From contig JBBDML010000005.1 in assembly GCA_040878345.1 (NCBI GenBank), positions 98,061-162,060 on the forward strand: a stretch of 64,000 bases of DNA, written 5' to 3'. Both the position numbers and the translations under genes were made by a program. Of the stretch, positions 24,406 through 33,120 are shown one piece after another. Within the stretch, counting starts at the first letter, position 1. Every line of letters begins with the position of its first letter. The notes under the pieces were generated by a model that was not told where the DNA came from, made no database searches, and saw nothing but the letters and a program-made list of their open reading frames with translations. This stretch comes from ZC4RG35 sp040878345 (GTDB lineage: Bacteria > Actinomycetota > Acidimicrobiia > Spongiisociales > ZC4RG35).

Positions 24406-26565
24406 TCAAACCCCTTCCGCACCACCTTCGACCGGCTCGGATCGAGGTGGGCTCGAGCCAATGAGTTGGTGACGGGTCTCACGAAATGCCGTGGTCAGCT
24501 CGTATCCCGAATGGCCCGTGCCGTCCTGTGCCTCGATGTCGTCACCGTCGAGGCCCACCGGGGCGCCGCCCAGGGGGTCGGTTGCCCGCCACAGGTTTCG
24601 CCACCGGCCGTCGAGCTTGAGATCTACCTCCTCGACAAGATCCCGGACCCCGACATCGGGGAACATCGGGGAATAGAGCAGCCCGAGCGGGCTCCCGTAT
24701 GTGAGCAGGGAGATCCCCTCGACGTCTTCCAACCGGCTGATGGCGAGGACCGCGATCACCGATCCCTGAGAGTGGGCTTCGATGATGTCGGGCCGGTGGG
24801 TCGAGACCTGGCCTCTCAGGGACTCGACGACCAGGGGCCCATAGGCGGGTGGGGCAAGGGGTTGGAACCAGCGGGGCCACAGCGAAGCCACGTCCCATAG
24901 GATCCCGACCTGTCGATTCGAGGTACCTCGCCGGATGCTGCCGAGGAGGCTGCGGAGGATGAAGAGGGCGGGCAGCACGATGATCAAGCCCTTGGACAGG
25001 TCGACCAGGTCATTGAAGTCGACGGCGTACCCGGCGATGTTGCCTGAGGGGAGTCGGCCGATGGCGAAGAGCCAGATCCCAACCGTCCCCACCAGGGCCA
25101 CGGCCGTCGCCACCATCCGTGATAAGGCCCACGATCTTGCAGCGACAAGGGCGATAGTAAGCGCCAACGCCACGATGGCGATGAGATAGACGGGCGACCC
25201 GGTTTGGGGTGGGCGGAGCGCATCGGGCGAGCACCTCCCGGAGCACCCGGCGGCGAAGGCGACCACCCCAGCCACCAGGCCATAGATCGCGGCCACCCTC
25301 AGGAGCAACGGCCCCCGGCCCGAGACCCGTCTGAGGAGGGCCATCACCCTGCCCTTCGGAGGGAGTGGCCCCCCACTGAAGCTGAGGCACAAGGCGGTGA
25401 GTGAGATGGCCAGCAACAAGAACAGCATCGCAACCGCGACCCAACCCGCCCCATTGGCGGTCAACTGGTTGACCCCGGCGTATCTCTCTCCGATGAGACC
25501 GAGCCCGACCCCGAGCGAGGCCCCATAGAGGGTCCCGATCACGATGGCGCCGAGGCTCACCAGCCCGGCGAGGATGGCACTGAGACCGGCCACTCCCAGG
25601 GTGAGGGCCACCACGAATGTCGTGACGTGGAGCCCGGGCCAGGGGCTGGGGGGCGTCGCCGAAGTCGCCAGTTGCCAGTAGGCGAGGGCGAACCCGATCA
25701 ATGCCAGCATCGGCGCCCAGGCGGTTGCCCCTTGCACCAGAGTCGATCTGGGACGGCTCGTGGTGAGGATGGTGACGGCGATCACCCAGGCGGCGATCCC
25801 GATTGCCAACCATCTCAGCCAGCTCAGCTCCACGCCCACCGCTACGTAGGCGGTCACCACACCCACCCCCGCCGCCAGGTGGAGCCTCCGGATGCGGTGA
25901 GCGATGGCATGCTCGGCCCACAGGTCGGGGGAAGTCATCGGGCTATCCGCCGGATCGTCCCATTGATCCTGAGTGTCGGCCAGATCGGCGCGGTCCCAGT
26001 AGAGCGGCGGGAGCAGGTAGCGCCTCTTGGGCCACAGGGTGAGTCTGGCCCTCTGAGCCCACCCGAACCCATGGAAATGAGACTGGGTGGAGAGCCACAT
26101 CACGATTCCGCCGACGAAGGTTGCCGGGTAGGCGAGAGCGACGACGAGGACCATCGGCCCTCGCCAGGTGGGAGGGGCGAGGGCCGGGACGATCTCGAGG
26201 AAGACATAGCCGAGTTGGGCGACGAATAGCGCGGTCATGGCCAGACCGGCCAGCCGGATGGTGGCGATCTGCCATCTACCACGGCGACTGGCCATCCAGC
26301 CGGCGACGTTGGCGAAGGCGAAGGGACCGAGGAGGATCCAGAAGGCGGTCAGCCAGTGGCCTGTGGTCAGGCTGCCCCAGTGGAAGGCCACGGCGTCGAA
26401 GAGGTGTGTCTCTCCGGTGGCGTCCTCGGTGACGTCGAGTGGCCTTCTCCGATAGACCCTGGTGTGCTTGGTCTCGGGGTCCGAGGTGACCGGGTCGGTG
26501 TACAGCATGTCCCTTGGCGGAGTTCCCGACACTCCATGAACCCTGAGCTCGGTGTGGCGTCTCAT
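24406..26565 (-). CDS. Large membrane protein with a split alpha/beta-hydrolase domain
   Basis: A 719-residue protein. It opens with TELRVHGVSGTPP, the strand-plus-HG oxyanion motif that begins many lipases. A long region then carries about a dozen hydrophobic segments (roughly 70-540). The C-terminal 130 residues return to a hydrolase pattern: nucleophile elbow AHSQGS (Ser599), NLWRATDPLGG (Asp663) and DGTGHSGY (His685), in the order and spacing of a Ser-Asp-His triad. I infer a serine hydrolase whose membrane domain is inserted between the first strand and the nucleophile. Substrate unknown, possibly lipid. ATG 26565 is preceded by GGAAG; an in-frame TTG at 26589 is an alternative. Related actinobacterial proteins probably exist. 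Confidence 0.72.
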   Translation of the reverse strand: MRRHTELRVHGVSGTPPRDMLYTDPVTSDPETKHTRVYRRRPLDVTEDATGETHLFDAVAFHWGSLTTGHWLTAFWILLGPFAFANVAGWMASRRGRWQIATIRLAGLAMTALFVAQLGYVFLEIVPALAPPTWRGPMVLVVALAYPATFVGGIVMWLSTQSHFHGFGWAQRARLTLWPKRRYLLPPLYWDRADLADTQDQWDDPADSPMTSPDLWAEHAIAHRIRRLHLAAGVGVVTAYVAVGVELSWLRWLAIGIAAWVIAVTILTTSRPRSTLVQGATAWAPMLALIGFALAYWQLATSATPPSPWPGLHVTTFVVALTLGVAGLSAILAGLVSLGAIVIGTLYGASLGVGLGLIGERYAGVNQLTANGAGWVAVAMLFLLLAISLTALCLSFSGGPLPPKGRVMALLRRVSGRGPLLLRVAAIYGLVAGVVAFAAGCSGRCSPDALRPPQTGSPVYLIAIVALALTIALVAARSWALSRMVATAVALVGTVGIWLFAIGRLPSGNIAGYAVDFNDLVDLSKGLIIVLPALFILRSLLGSIRRGTSNRQVGILWDVASLWPRWFQPLAPPAYGPLVVESLRGQVSTHRPDIIEAHSQGSVIAVLAISRLEDVEGISLLTYGSPLGLLYSPMFPDVGVRDLVEEVDLKLDGRWRNLWRATDPLGGAPVGLDGDDIEAQDGTGHSGYELTTAFRETRHQLIGSSPPRSEPVEGGAEGV

Positions 26566-26636
26566 CCGATTCTTCCGATGATGAGTCAACCACTATGTGG
26601 CATGGAGCGACGGATCGGCCGGGCCGGATCAGCGCC

Positions 26637-26642
26637 TACGCT
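26637..26642 (+). promoter_or_regulatory. -10 element TACGCT for the NYN-LOTUS gene
   Basis: TACGCT ends six bases before the ATG at 26649 and no Shine-Dalgarno is present. It would drive the three overlapping genes to 29751. Confidence 0.5.
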
Positions 26643-26648
26643 TGGATC

Positions 26649-27659
26649 ATGGAAGAAGAGCGCATCGCCCTGTTCGTCGACTTCGAGAACCTGGCCATCG
26701 GGGCCAGGGAGTCCTCGGGCGGCGCCGAGTTCGACTTCGAGCCGATCGCCAACGCCCTGGCCGAGCGGGGTCGGGTGGTATCGAGGCGGGCCTACGCCGA
26801 CTGGTCGATGTTCTCGGAGGCTCGCGATGCCCTCACCCGGAGCCATATCGAGCTGATCGAGATTCCCCAGAGGAGGGGAGTCGTCAGGAAGAACGCCGCC
26901 GACATCAAGATGGCGGTCGACGCCGTGGAGCTCGCCTTCGAGCGGGAATACGTCACCACCTTTGTCATCTGCACCGGTGACTCCGACTTCACCCCCTTGG
27001 TCCACAAGCTCCGGGAGCTCAACAAGAAGGTGATCGGGGTCGGGATCAGGGGATCGACCTCGAGCCTGCTCCCGCCCGCCTGTGACGAGTTCTTGTTCTA
27101 CGACAACCTCGAAGGGGTAGACCTCCGGCCCCAACAACCGCCCGCCGAGGTCAGCGACGAGGAGGGGGTGCCAGCCACCGCGGATCTCGAGATGGTGATC
27201 ACCACCACCCTTGGCGGTCTCCTCCGATCGGGTCAAGGAGAGGTCCTGGCCTCATCGCTCAAGCGAGCCCTGCTTCGAAAGGACCCGACTTTCTCGGAGA
27301 CCGACTTCGGGTTCAGGGCATTCGGCGAGTTGCTCCGCCACCTCGAGGACGACGGTGTCATCGAGCTCTCTGAGGGCCCGGGTCGCGGTGACCCTCTGGT
27401 CCAATTCACCACCTCTAGCGGAGGTGAGCGGGACGCCTTCGCCGTCCTCCAGGAAGTGGTTGCGGACCTGGCAGCCCGGAACGGCCCGGTGGCTCTGTCC
27501 GGACTCAAGAACCAGTTGAGGAAGAAGCTTCCGGGGTTCAGCGAGAAGAAGTTCGGATATGGCGGCTTTCTCCAGTTCTGCAAGGCAGCGGCCACCAAGG
27601 GTCTCATCGAGCTGACATGGGATGAGGGGGTCGGCGACTACACGGTGACGGCTCGTTGA
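26649..27659 (+). CDS. NYN domain RNase-like protein with two OST-HTH/LOTUS domains
   Basis: A 336-residue protein. The N-terminal NYN (PIN-like) nuclease domain carries the acidic residues expected of the metal site: FVDFEN (D11), AADIKMAVDA (D85, D91) and TGDSDF (D111, D113). A linker leads to two winged-helix OST-HTH/LOTUS modules at about 185-260 (VLASSLKRALLRKDPTFSE) and 265-335 (VALSGLKNQLRKKLPGFSE), which are RNA-binding domains. This is the bacterial counterpart of the LabA/MARF1 architecture. The probable role is RNA binding and cleavage, targets unknown. Its stop overlaps the start of the amino-acid oxidase gene by four bases (TTGA). Confidence 0.88.
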   Translation: MEEERIALFVDFENLAIGARESSGGAEFDFEPIANALAERGRVVSRRAYADWSMFSEARDALTRSHIELIEIPQRRGVVRKNAADIKMAVDAVELAFEREYVTTFVICTGDSDFTPLVHKLRELNKKVIGVGIRGSTSSLLPPACDEFLFYDNLEGVDLRPQQPPAEVSDEEGVPATADLEMVITTTLGGLLRSGQGEVLASSLKRALLRKDPTFSETDFGFRAFGELLRHLEDDGVIELSEGPGRGDPLVQFTTSSGGERDAFAVLQEVVADLAARNGPVALSGLKNQLRKKLPGFSEKKFGYGGFLQFCKAAATKGLIELTWDEGVGDYTVTAR

Positions 27660-28885
27660 CCACCCGGGTCGTGGTGGTCGGGGCCGGGATCATCGGCGCC
27701 TCGATCGCGTTTCAACTGGCCCGCCACGGTGTCGAGGTGGTCGCCCTCGACAAGGGCATGGGCCCCGCAGAGGGGTCTACCGGGTCGTCGTCGAGCATAT
27801 GCCGTTGTCGTTACACCTACCCGGAGGTGGTCCGACTCGCCTTTCACGGACAGAGCGCCTACGGCAGCTGGGCCGAATTCACCGGACTTCCCCAGACCAG
27901 GTCCTCGCTGCACAGGATCGGTGTCATTTGGATGATGGGTGAGAGTCGACAGAAGGTCGACGATGACGTCGCCAAGCTGGTATCCCAGGGAGTCGTCGCC
28001 GAGACCCTCGGCCCGGATGACGTCACCCGACTGTTCCCGAGCCTGTCGAACTGCACGGAACCATTCGACATGACCGGGGAAATCGAGCATGAGTGCCGCC
28101 CCGGTGAGGCGTTTCTGTTCGAGACCGGGGGAGGGTATGTCGATCCGGTCGGGGCCAATCAGGACCTGATCGAAGCTGCCCGGCGTCTTGGCGCCGACAT
28201 CCGGTTCAGGTCGACGGTGGTGGGTGTCGACCGGGCCGGTGGCCGCGCGGTGGGCGTCACCCTTGCCGATGGGTCGTCGATTACGGGGGATCTGGTGGTC
28301 AATGCCGCCGGTCCGTGGTGCAACCAGATCAACCATCTCGCCGAGGCCGACATCCGCTGGACCCTGACTCCGACCAGGATCCAAACCGTCTACCGCCCTT
28401 GGCCCCCGGAGCTGGGGGCTCTCCCCGTCGGCGCCGACGTCTCGACCGGGATCTACTTCCGCCCTGAGTCGGCGGGTCAACAGGTCCTGATCGGGTCTGT
28501 CCTTGCCGAGGACGAGGAGGAGCTGGTCGCCGACCCGGACGACTTCAAACGGGTCCCCGATCCGGAGTTCACTGCCCTCAAGCTGGCTGCTTTCCACCAC
28601 CGGATACCGGGTCTGGAGGCTCGGGGCGCGGTTTCGGGCATCGCCGGGCTGTACACGATCAATCGCGAGGACGTCCACCCCATCGTGGGCCCGACCGGGG
28701 TCGATGGCTTCTGGGTTGCTAATGGCTTCAGCGGCCATGGCTTCAAGCTGGCACCAGCGATCGGGTCGATGGTGGCCCAGGCGGTCACCGGGGTCACCAC
28801 AGACTTCGACACCGACGTGCCAATGAGCTTCTTCGCCGTCGATCGGTCACCTATCGAGCTCGCCGTCAAGCACGTCCTCGCCTGA
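27656..28885 (+). CDS. FAD-dependent amino-acid oxidase/dehydrogenase (DAO family)
   Basis: A 409-residue flavoprotein of the DAO superfamily. It has an N-terminal dinucleotide-binding GAGIIGASIAFQLARHG (about 9-25), the substrate-domain hallmark LVVNAAGPWCNQI and the C-terminal FAD loop GFWVANGFSGHGFKLAPAIG. This subgroup covers sarcosine, glycine, D-amino acid and opine oxidases, which deaminate or demethylate secondary or primary amines. TTG 27656 overlaps the NYN stop. The next gene, an ornithine cyclodeaminase-like protein, starts on the last base of its stop. Such DAO/OCD pairs occur in opine, hydroxyproline and cyclic imino-acid catabolism, so I infer an amine or imino-acid pathway without naming the substrate. 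Confidence 0.88.
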   Translation: MTTRVVVVGAGIIGASIAFQLARHGVEVVALDKGMGPAEGSTGSSSSICRCRYTYPEVVRLAFHGQSAYGSWAEFTGLPQTRSSLHRIGVIWMMGESRQKVDDDVAKLVSQGVVAETLGPDDVTRLFPSLSNCTEPFDMTGEIEHECRPGEAFLFETGGGYVDPVGANQDLIEAARRLGADIRFRSTVVGVDRAGGRAVGVTLADGSSITGDLVVNAAGPWCNQINHLAEADIRWTLTPTRIQTVYRPWPPELGALPVGADVSTGIYFRPESAGQQVLIGSVLAEDEEELVADPDDFKRVPDPEFTALKLAAFHHRIPGLEARGAVSGIAGLYTINREDVHPIVGPTGVDGFWVANGFSGHGFKLAPAIGSMVAQAVTGVTTDFDTDVPMSFFAVDRSPIELAVKHVLA

Positions 28886-29751
28886 TGCTCTATCTGGACG
28901 CCGCCTCCACCAGGAAGGCGCTACCCATGCTCGACGCCATCGAAGCGATGGAGCACGCCTTCACCGGCGACGCCGAGACACCCCTGCGCACCATGGTCGG
29001 CGGTTCGCTGGTGATGCCGGGACGTCTCGACGACCACATGGCGGTCAAGGTGGTCTCGATCGTCCCGGGGAACCCGGCGGGACTGGTGATCCTGTTTGGC
29101 CCCGACGGGGGCCCGATAGGGCTGGTCGATGGACCGACCTTGACCTCGATTCGCACCGGTGCCGTCTGCGGTCTGGCCACGAGGCTTCTTGCCCCCGAGA
29201 CCGCCACGACCCTGGCCATGCTGGGAGCCGGGGCGATGGCCCGCGATCAGGTCGAGGCAGTACGAGCGGTACGGCACATCCAGTCGGTCCTCGTCTGGTC
29301 ACGGACTGAGGCCAGTGCCAGCGCCTTGGCCGACCGTGTAGGAGGCAGCGTCGTCCTCGACGCCGGCCAAGCCGTGGCCCGGGCAGACCTGGTGTCATGT
29401 GCCACCCCATCCCTGACCCCGTTGTTCTCGGGCGCAGCGGTGCGAGAAGGCTCCCATGTCAACGCCGTAGGTGCCTTCACACCGCAGATGGCGGAGCTCC
29501 CGCCCGACCTGCTCGCTCGAGCATATGTGGTGGTGGATGATCTGGAAGCCGCTGCCGCCGAGGCCGGCGACCTCCTCCAGGCGGGGCGTGTTCCCGACAC
29601 TGCGCTCAGGGACCTGCTCTCCGGCACCAACCCGGTGGTCACCGGTGACGCGACGGTGTTCAAGAGTGTCGGTGTCGCCGCCCAGGACGTGGCAGGGGCG
29701 CAACGCGCCCTCGGCAATGCCCGTCACCTCGGAATCGGTGTTGCCCTCTAG
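28885..29751 (+). CDS. Ornithine cyclodeaminase / mu-crystallin family protein
   Basis: A 288-residue NAD(P)-dependent enzyme of the OCD/mu-crystallin family; members include ornithine cyclodeaminase, ketimine reductase, alanine dehydrogenase and Delta1-pyrroline-2-carboxylate reductase. Visible blocks are MAVKVVSIVPGNP, the DGPTLTSIRTGAVCGLATRLL substrate/NAD motif, and the Rossmann loop AMLGAGAMARDQVEAV. The protein is shorter than the usual 310-340 residues. Its ATG begins on the last base of the oxidase stop codon (TGATG), so the two are translationally coupled. Ketimine or pyrroline-carboxylate reduction after oxidation by the upstream DAO enzyme would be a coherent pathway (inference). 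Confidence 0.88.
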   Translation: MLYLDAASTRKALPMLDAIEAMEHAFTGDAETPLRTMVGGSLVMPGRLDDHMAVKVVSIVPGNPAGLVILFGPDGGPIGLVDGPTLTSIRTGAVCGLATRLLAPETATTLAMLGAGAMARDQVEAVRAVRHIQSVLVWSRTEASASALADRVGGSVVLDAGQAVARADLVSCATPSLTPLFSGAAVREGSHVNAVGAFTPQMAELPPDLLARAYVVVDDLEAAAAEAGDLLQAGRVPDTALRDLLSGTNPVVTGDATVFKSVGVAAQDVAGAQRALGNARHLGIGVAL

Positions 29752-29835
29752 CCTCCCAGAGAGGGGCATCTCCGACATCCCGTGAGGGCCCCGGGCCGGT
29801 CGGTCTCGGTTGGCACTCGTCTCAGCTATGGCGCC

Positions 29836-30054
29836 TCAGGCGGTACGCCGGGCGCCTCGGACCTCGAGGCCATCGAGCAGCCGTTGGGAGGCTGCGGCGA
29901 TCTCATGGATCGCGGACTCGAACACCTCATGGTTGTGGGCTGCCGGCTTGGAGAACCCGGAGATCTTGCGGACGAACTGCCGGGCTGCCGCCTCGATCTC
30001 CTCGGATGGGGCCGGGTCGGCCCCCTCCCTGAGGACTTTGATTGATCTGCACAC
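29836..30054 (-). CDS. DUF2277 family protein
   Basis: A 72-residue protein beginning MCRSIKVLREGADPAPSEEI, the characteristic start of the DUF2277 family, continuing with a helix (AARQFVRKISGFS) and a second helix to the end. These small cytosolic proteins are common in actinobacteria and of unknown function. GTG 30054 gives the conserved Met-Cys-Arg N-terminus. It lies nine bases after the membrane protein gene on the same strand and may be co-transcribed. Confidence 0.85.
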   Translation of the reverse strand: MCRSIKVLREGADPAPSEEIEAAARQFVRKISGFSKPAAHNHEVFESAIHEIAAASQRLLDGLEVRGARRTA

Positions 30055-30063
30055 GCCACCAAC

Positions 30064-30882
30064 CTACCGCCGACGGAGAAACCTCTCCACTTCCGAGGCT
30101 ACGAGCACCAGGGTGAGGGCGGCCAACACCGGCGCCAACCCGGCAACCTCGGGCCCGACCAGGATCGACGCCACGAAGACCAGGATCCCGACCAATGCTC
30201 GACCGGCGTGGAGGCGTTCCAAGACGATCGGGGTCTTGATTCTCGAGTCGACCAGGCTGGTCGGTTCCGGTGGTTGCCTGATCAAGAGGGCCAGCGCAAC
30301 CACACCCATGACGGTCACTGGCAATGGCTCGAGGTCCGGGACCCGGGAGGGGAAGACACGTGCCGCGGTCGCCACGACCGAGGCCCCCAGGGCGGCGGCC
30401 GCAGCGCTCACCACTGCTCTTTGATCGCTGGATTCAGCCATTCGGTCATCGATGTAGATGGCGAGGGCCAAACCAGACCCGGCCACCCACCCACCTCGGG
30501 TGTGGGAGATCAACGTGGCAACGAGGGCCACACCGATCAGGTCCGAGGTCAGGGGCCGTCGACCGGTGGTGTTGACCACCAGCCTGGCGGCGACGAGGAG
30601 TCCCAGTATTGCGAGCACCGAGACCGCCGGCTGGCCCAACAACACCCATGCTCCGGCCATTGCGCCAGCGGTCAAAGCCGGCCATTGGTGGTCTGGATCG
30701 AGCTCGCGGGCCAGGGCCCAACCCGCCAGCACATGACCGGGCGCCCACAACACCTCGAACGAGTCCTGTGACATCCAGAGATAGAGGGCGACTGCACCGG
30801 CGGTGCCCGCCAGACCGAACAGGAGCCTGTTGGAGAGGAGGGAGAGGTCGAAGGGCCGGGTCACGTGGCTACGGAAGGCCAT
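30064..30882 (-). CDS. Polytopic membrane protein of unknown function
   Basis: A 272-residue, highly hydrophobic protein with about eight membrane segments, for example LLFGLAGTAGAVALYLWM near 25-42, VSVLAILGLLVAARLVV near 90-106, and paired segments near the C-terminus. The tail ends in Arg residues (VERFLRRR), consistent with a cytoplasmic C-terminus. I do not recognise a family. It is divergent from the ClC gene across 68 bases and upstream of the DUF2277 gene. Confidence 0.65.
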   Translation of the reverse strand: MAFRSHVTRPFDLSLLSNRLLFGLAGTAGAVALYLWMSQDSFEVLWAPGHVLAGWALARELDPDHQWPALTAGAMAGAWVLLGQPAVSVLAILGLLVAARLVVNTTGRRPLTSDLIGVALVATLISHTRGGWVAGSGLALAIYIDDRMAESSDQRAVVSAAAAALGASVVATAARVFPSRVPDLEPLPVTVMGVVALALLIRQPPEPTSLVDSRIKTPIVLERLHAGRALVGILVFVASILVGPEVAGLAPVLAALTLVLVASEVERFLRRR

Positions 30883-30937
30883 CAGGCGCGATTCTGCCCG
30901 GATCCATCCGCTGACGCTGAAACAGTTCTGGGGTTTC

Positions 30938-30943
30938 TACCCT
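30938..30943 (+). promoter_or_regulatory. -10 element TACCCT for the ClC gene
   Basis: TACCCT ends seven bases before the GTG at 30951, with no Shine-Dalgarno. Confidence 0.45.
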
Positions 30944-30950
30944 CTGGCCC

Positions 30951-33089
30951 GTGACCCGACTCTCCAGCATCCGCAAGCTCCCCGCGGTGGGAGTGCTGGC
31001 CGAGCGGGAGATGGGAGGGTTCCTGGCCCTCTCGGCTCTGGTCGGCGTCGGAGTGGGTTTGGGGGCTGCCGCCCTGGTGCTTCTGCTCCAGGGTATGGAG
31101 AGCTTGCTCGGCGACCTTCTGGCGCCGCTGTTCGCCCCTGAGCACGGGTTGTTCTCCTTGGCCCGGGCATGGATCTTCGTGACCGTGCCCGCCGGCCTGC
31201 TCATCGCCTGGTGGATCGCCCGCCGTTTCGCCTCCGAAGTCGCCGGTGATGGCGTGCCGGAAGCCATCTCCGCCCTGGCCGTGCATGGCGGCCGAATGCG
31301 GGGGCGAGTGGCTCCCCTCAAGATCCTCTCCACGGCCGTCACCATCGGGGCCGGTGGCTCGGCGGGGCGTGAGGGTCCCATCGTCCAGATCGGCGGCGCC
31401 GTCGGCTCGATGGTCTCGCGACGTTTCGGCCTGGGTGAGGATCAAGTCAGGTCGCTGGTTGCCGCCGGCGCCGGTGCTGGTGTCGGCGCCGCGTTCAATG
31501 CTCCCATCGCCGGGATGTTGTTTGCCCTCGAGGTGATCCTCTCTTCCTTCGCACCGCGCCACATGTCGGCGATAGTCATCGCCTCGGTCTCGGCTGCCAT
31601 CACCTCTCAGTCGATCGTGGGCCGCGAGCTGGCACTTCAGGCCGGGACTTACCAGCTCGGCTCACCGGCGGAGCTGGTGGCCTATGCCGGTCTCGCATTG
31701 TTGGTGGTCGCTGTCGGATATCTGTTCCTCCGATTCCTGGATTGGACCGAAACCATGGCCCATCGACATGACCGGTCCTGGTCGTGGATGCGCCCGGTCG
31801 GTTTCGGGATCCTGGTCGCCGGTCTCATCTTCCTCGAGCCCCAGCTCTTCGGCACCGGGCAGCAGTTCACCAACACCCTGCTTCTCAACGAGCAGATCAC
31901 CGCGGTCACCGGGTCAGGAGGAGACCTGTGGTGGATGCTGATGCTCCTCGCCTTGGGCAAGGTGGTCGCCACCAGTCTCACGGTGTCCTCCGGGGCGGCC
32001 GGTGGTGCCTTCATGCCATCCCTCTTCATGGGGGCCGCCCTCGGCTCGGGGTTCGCCCGGCTCATCGACCCGTTGTGGATCGGGTCCCGGCCCTTGGAGG
32101 CGGGCGCCTTCGCCGTGGTGGGGATGGCAGCCATGTTCGCGGTGGTGGGGAGGGCCCCTTTGACCGCCATCCTCATCGTCTTCGAGGTCACCGGTGCACG
32201 GGACTACGGGTTGATCGTCCCGTTGATGCTGGCATCGACGCTGGCCACGTTCCTGGCGGAGCGCTTCCACAAGGACTCGGTCTACACCCAGACCCTGAAA
32301 CGCCGCGGGTTGGTGATCCGTCGGTCGGGAAGCGTCGACATCCTCGACACCGTGAAAGTAGGCGCGGTCATGGCCGCGGTGCGCGTGGATGTCACACCCG
32401 ACATGGCGATCCCAGAGGTCGAGGAGCTGATGCATCGCCACCGGTCCCACGGCCTGGCGGTGGTCGAGGAGGGGAGACTGGTCGGAGTGGTCACCCTCTC
32501 CGATATCGCCCGTGCCGAAGTCGGCCGAGAGAGGGAGACAGTGGGCGAGGTGATGACGTCCAGGCCAGTGACGGTGACGCCATCGACTCCGGTGTCGAGC
32601 GCCTTGGAGCGGATGGCCGCTCTTGGCATCGGCCGGCTGCCAGTCGTCGCCGAGTCGGACCCCGAGAGACTGGTCGGCATGTTCCGTAGGGAGGAGGCGG
32701 TGCGGGCATATCACGAAGCCTTGTCCTCGAGCACCGACGCCGAGCTGCACCGCATGCGTCTTGCCCAAAGGACCGACCCCGGAGCGGGGTACTACGACTT
32801 CAGAGTCCCGTTGGGCTCGATCGCCGACAGCCGATTGGTCCGGGAGGTGTCGTGGCCGGAAGGCTTGACCCTGGTATCGATCCGCCGGGAGCGGGAGGTG
32901 CTCATTCCCACGGGGAACACCATGCTACTCCCTGGTGATGTGGTCACGGCCTTCGGGACCGGGGCCTCGAGACGGCGCATGATCGACCGGCTCGACGCCG
33001 GGGCGGATGAGCCCACCGCCGAGATCGTTCTCGATGAGACCGCGGTCCATGGGCCGGGCGGGGATGGCGAGGACCGTCCCCCGGAATAG
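30951..33089 (+). CDS. ClC-type anion channel/transporter with CBS pair and RCK_C domain
   Basis: A 712-residue ClC protein. The membrane domain shows the ClC signatures GDGVPE, GSAGREGPIVQIGG (gating Glu equivalent to E148) and FNAPIAGMLFALEVI. C-terminal to it are two CBS motifs (about 470-590), usually nucleotide-sensing, then a TrkA-C/RCK_C-like domain (about 615-690). Compared with E. coli ClC-ec1, the selectivity Ser107 of GSGIP is Asp here, and the proton Glu203 is Val as in eukaryotic chloride channels. Passive anion conduction rather than 2Cl-/H+ exchange is therefore possible (inference). GTG 30951 follows TACCCT by seven bases. Confidence 0.9.
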   Translation: MTRLSSIRKLPAVGVLAEREMGGFLALSALVGVGVGLGAAALVLLLQGMESLLGDLLAPLFAPEHGLFSLARAWIFVTVPAGLLIAWWIARRFASEVAGDGVPEAISALAVHGGRMRGRVAPLKILSTAVTIGAGGSAGREGPIVQIGGAVGSMVSRRFGLGEDQVRSLVAAGAGAGVGAAFNAPIAGMLFALEVILSSFAPRHMSAIVIASVSAAITSQSIVGRELALQAGTYQLGSPAELVAYAGLALLVVAVGYLFLRFLDWTETMAHRHDRSWSWMRPVGFGILVAGLIFLEPQLFGTGQQFTNTLLLNEQITAVTGSGGDLWWMLMLLALGKVVATSLTVSSGAAGGAFMPSLFMGAALGSGFARLIDPLWIGSRPLEAGAFAVVGMAAMFAVVGRAPLTAILIVFEVTGARDYGLIVPLMLASTLATFLAERFHKDSVYTQTLKRRGLVIRRSGSVDILDTVKVGAVMAAVRVDVTPDMAIPEVEELMHRHRSHGLAVVEEGRLVGVVTLSDIARAEVGRERETVGEVMTSRPVTVTPSTPVSSALERMAALGIGRLPVVAESDPERLVGMFRREEAVRAYHEALSSSTDAELHRMRLAQRTDPGAGYYDFRVPLGSIADSRLVREVSWPEGLTLVSIRREREVLIPTGNTMLLPGDVVTAFGTGASRRRMIDRLDAGADEPTAEIVLDETAVHGPGGDGEDRPPE

Positions 33090-33120
33090 AATTCCAGGCC
33101 CAGCAGCCAAGAAGGGTGGA

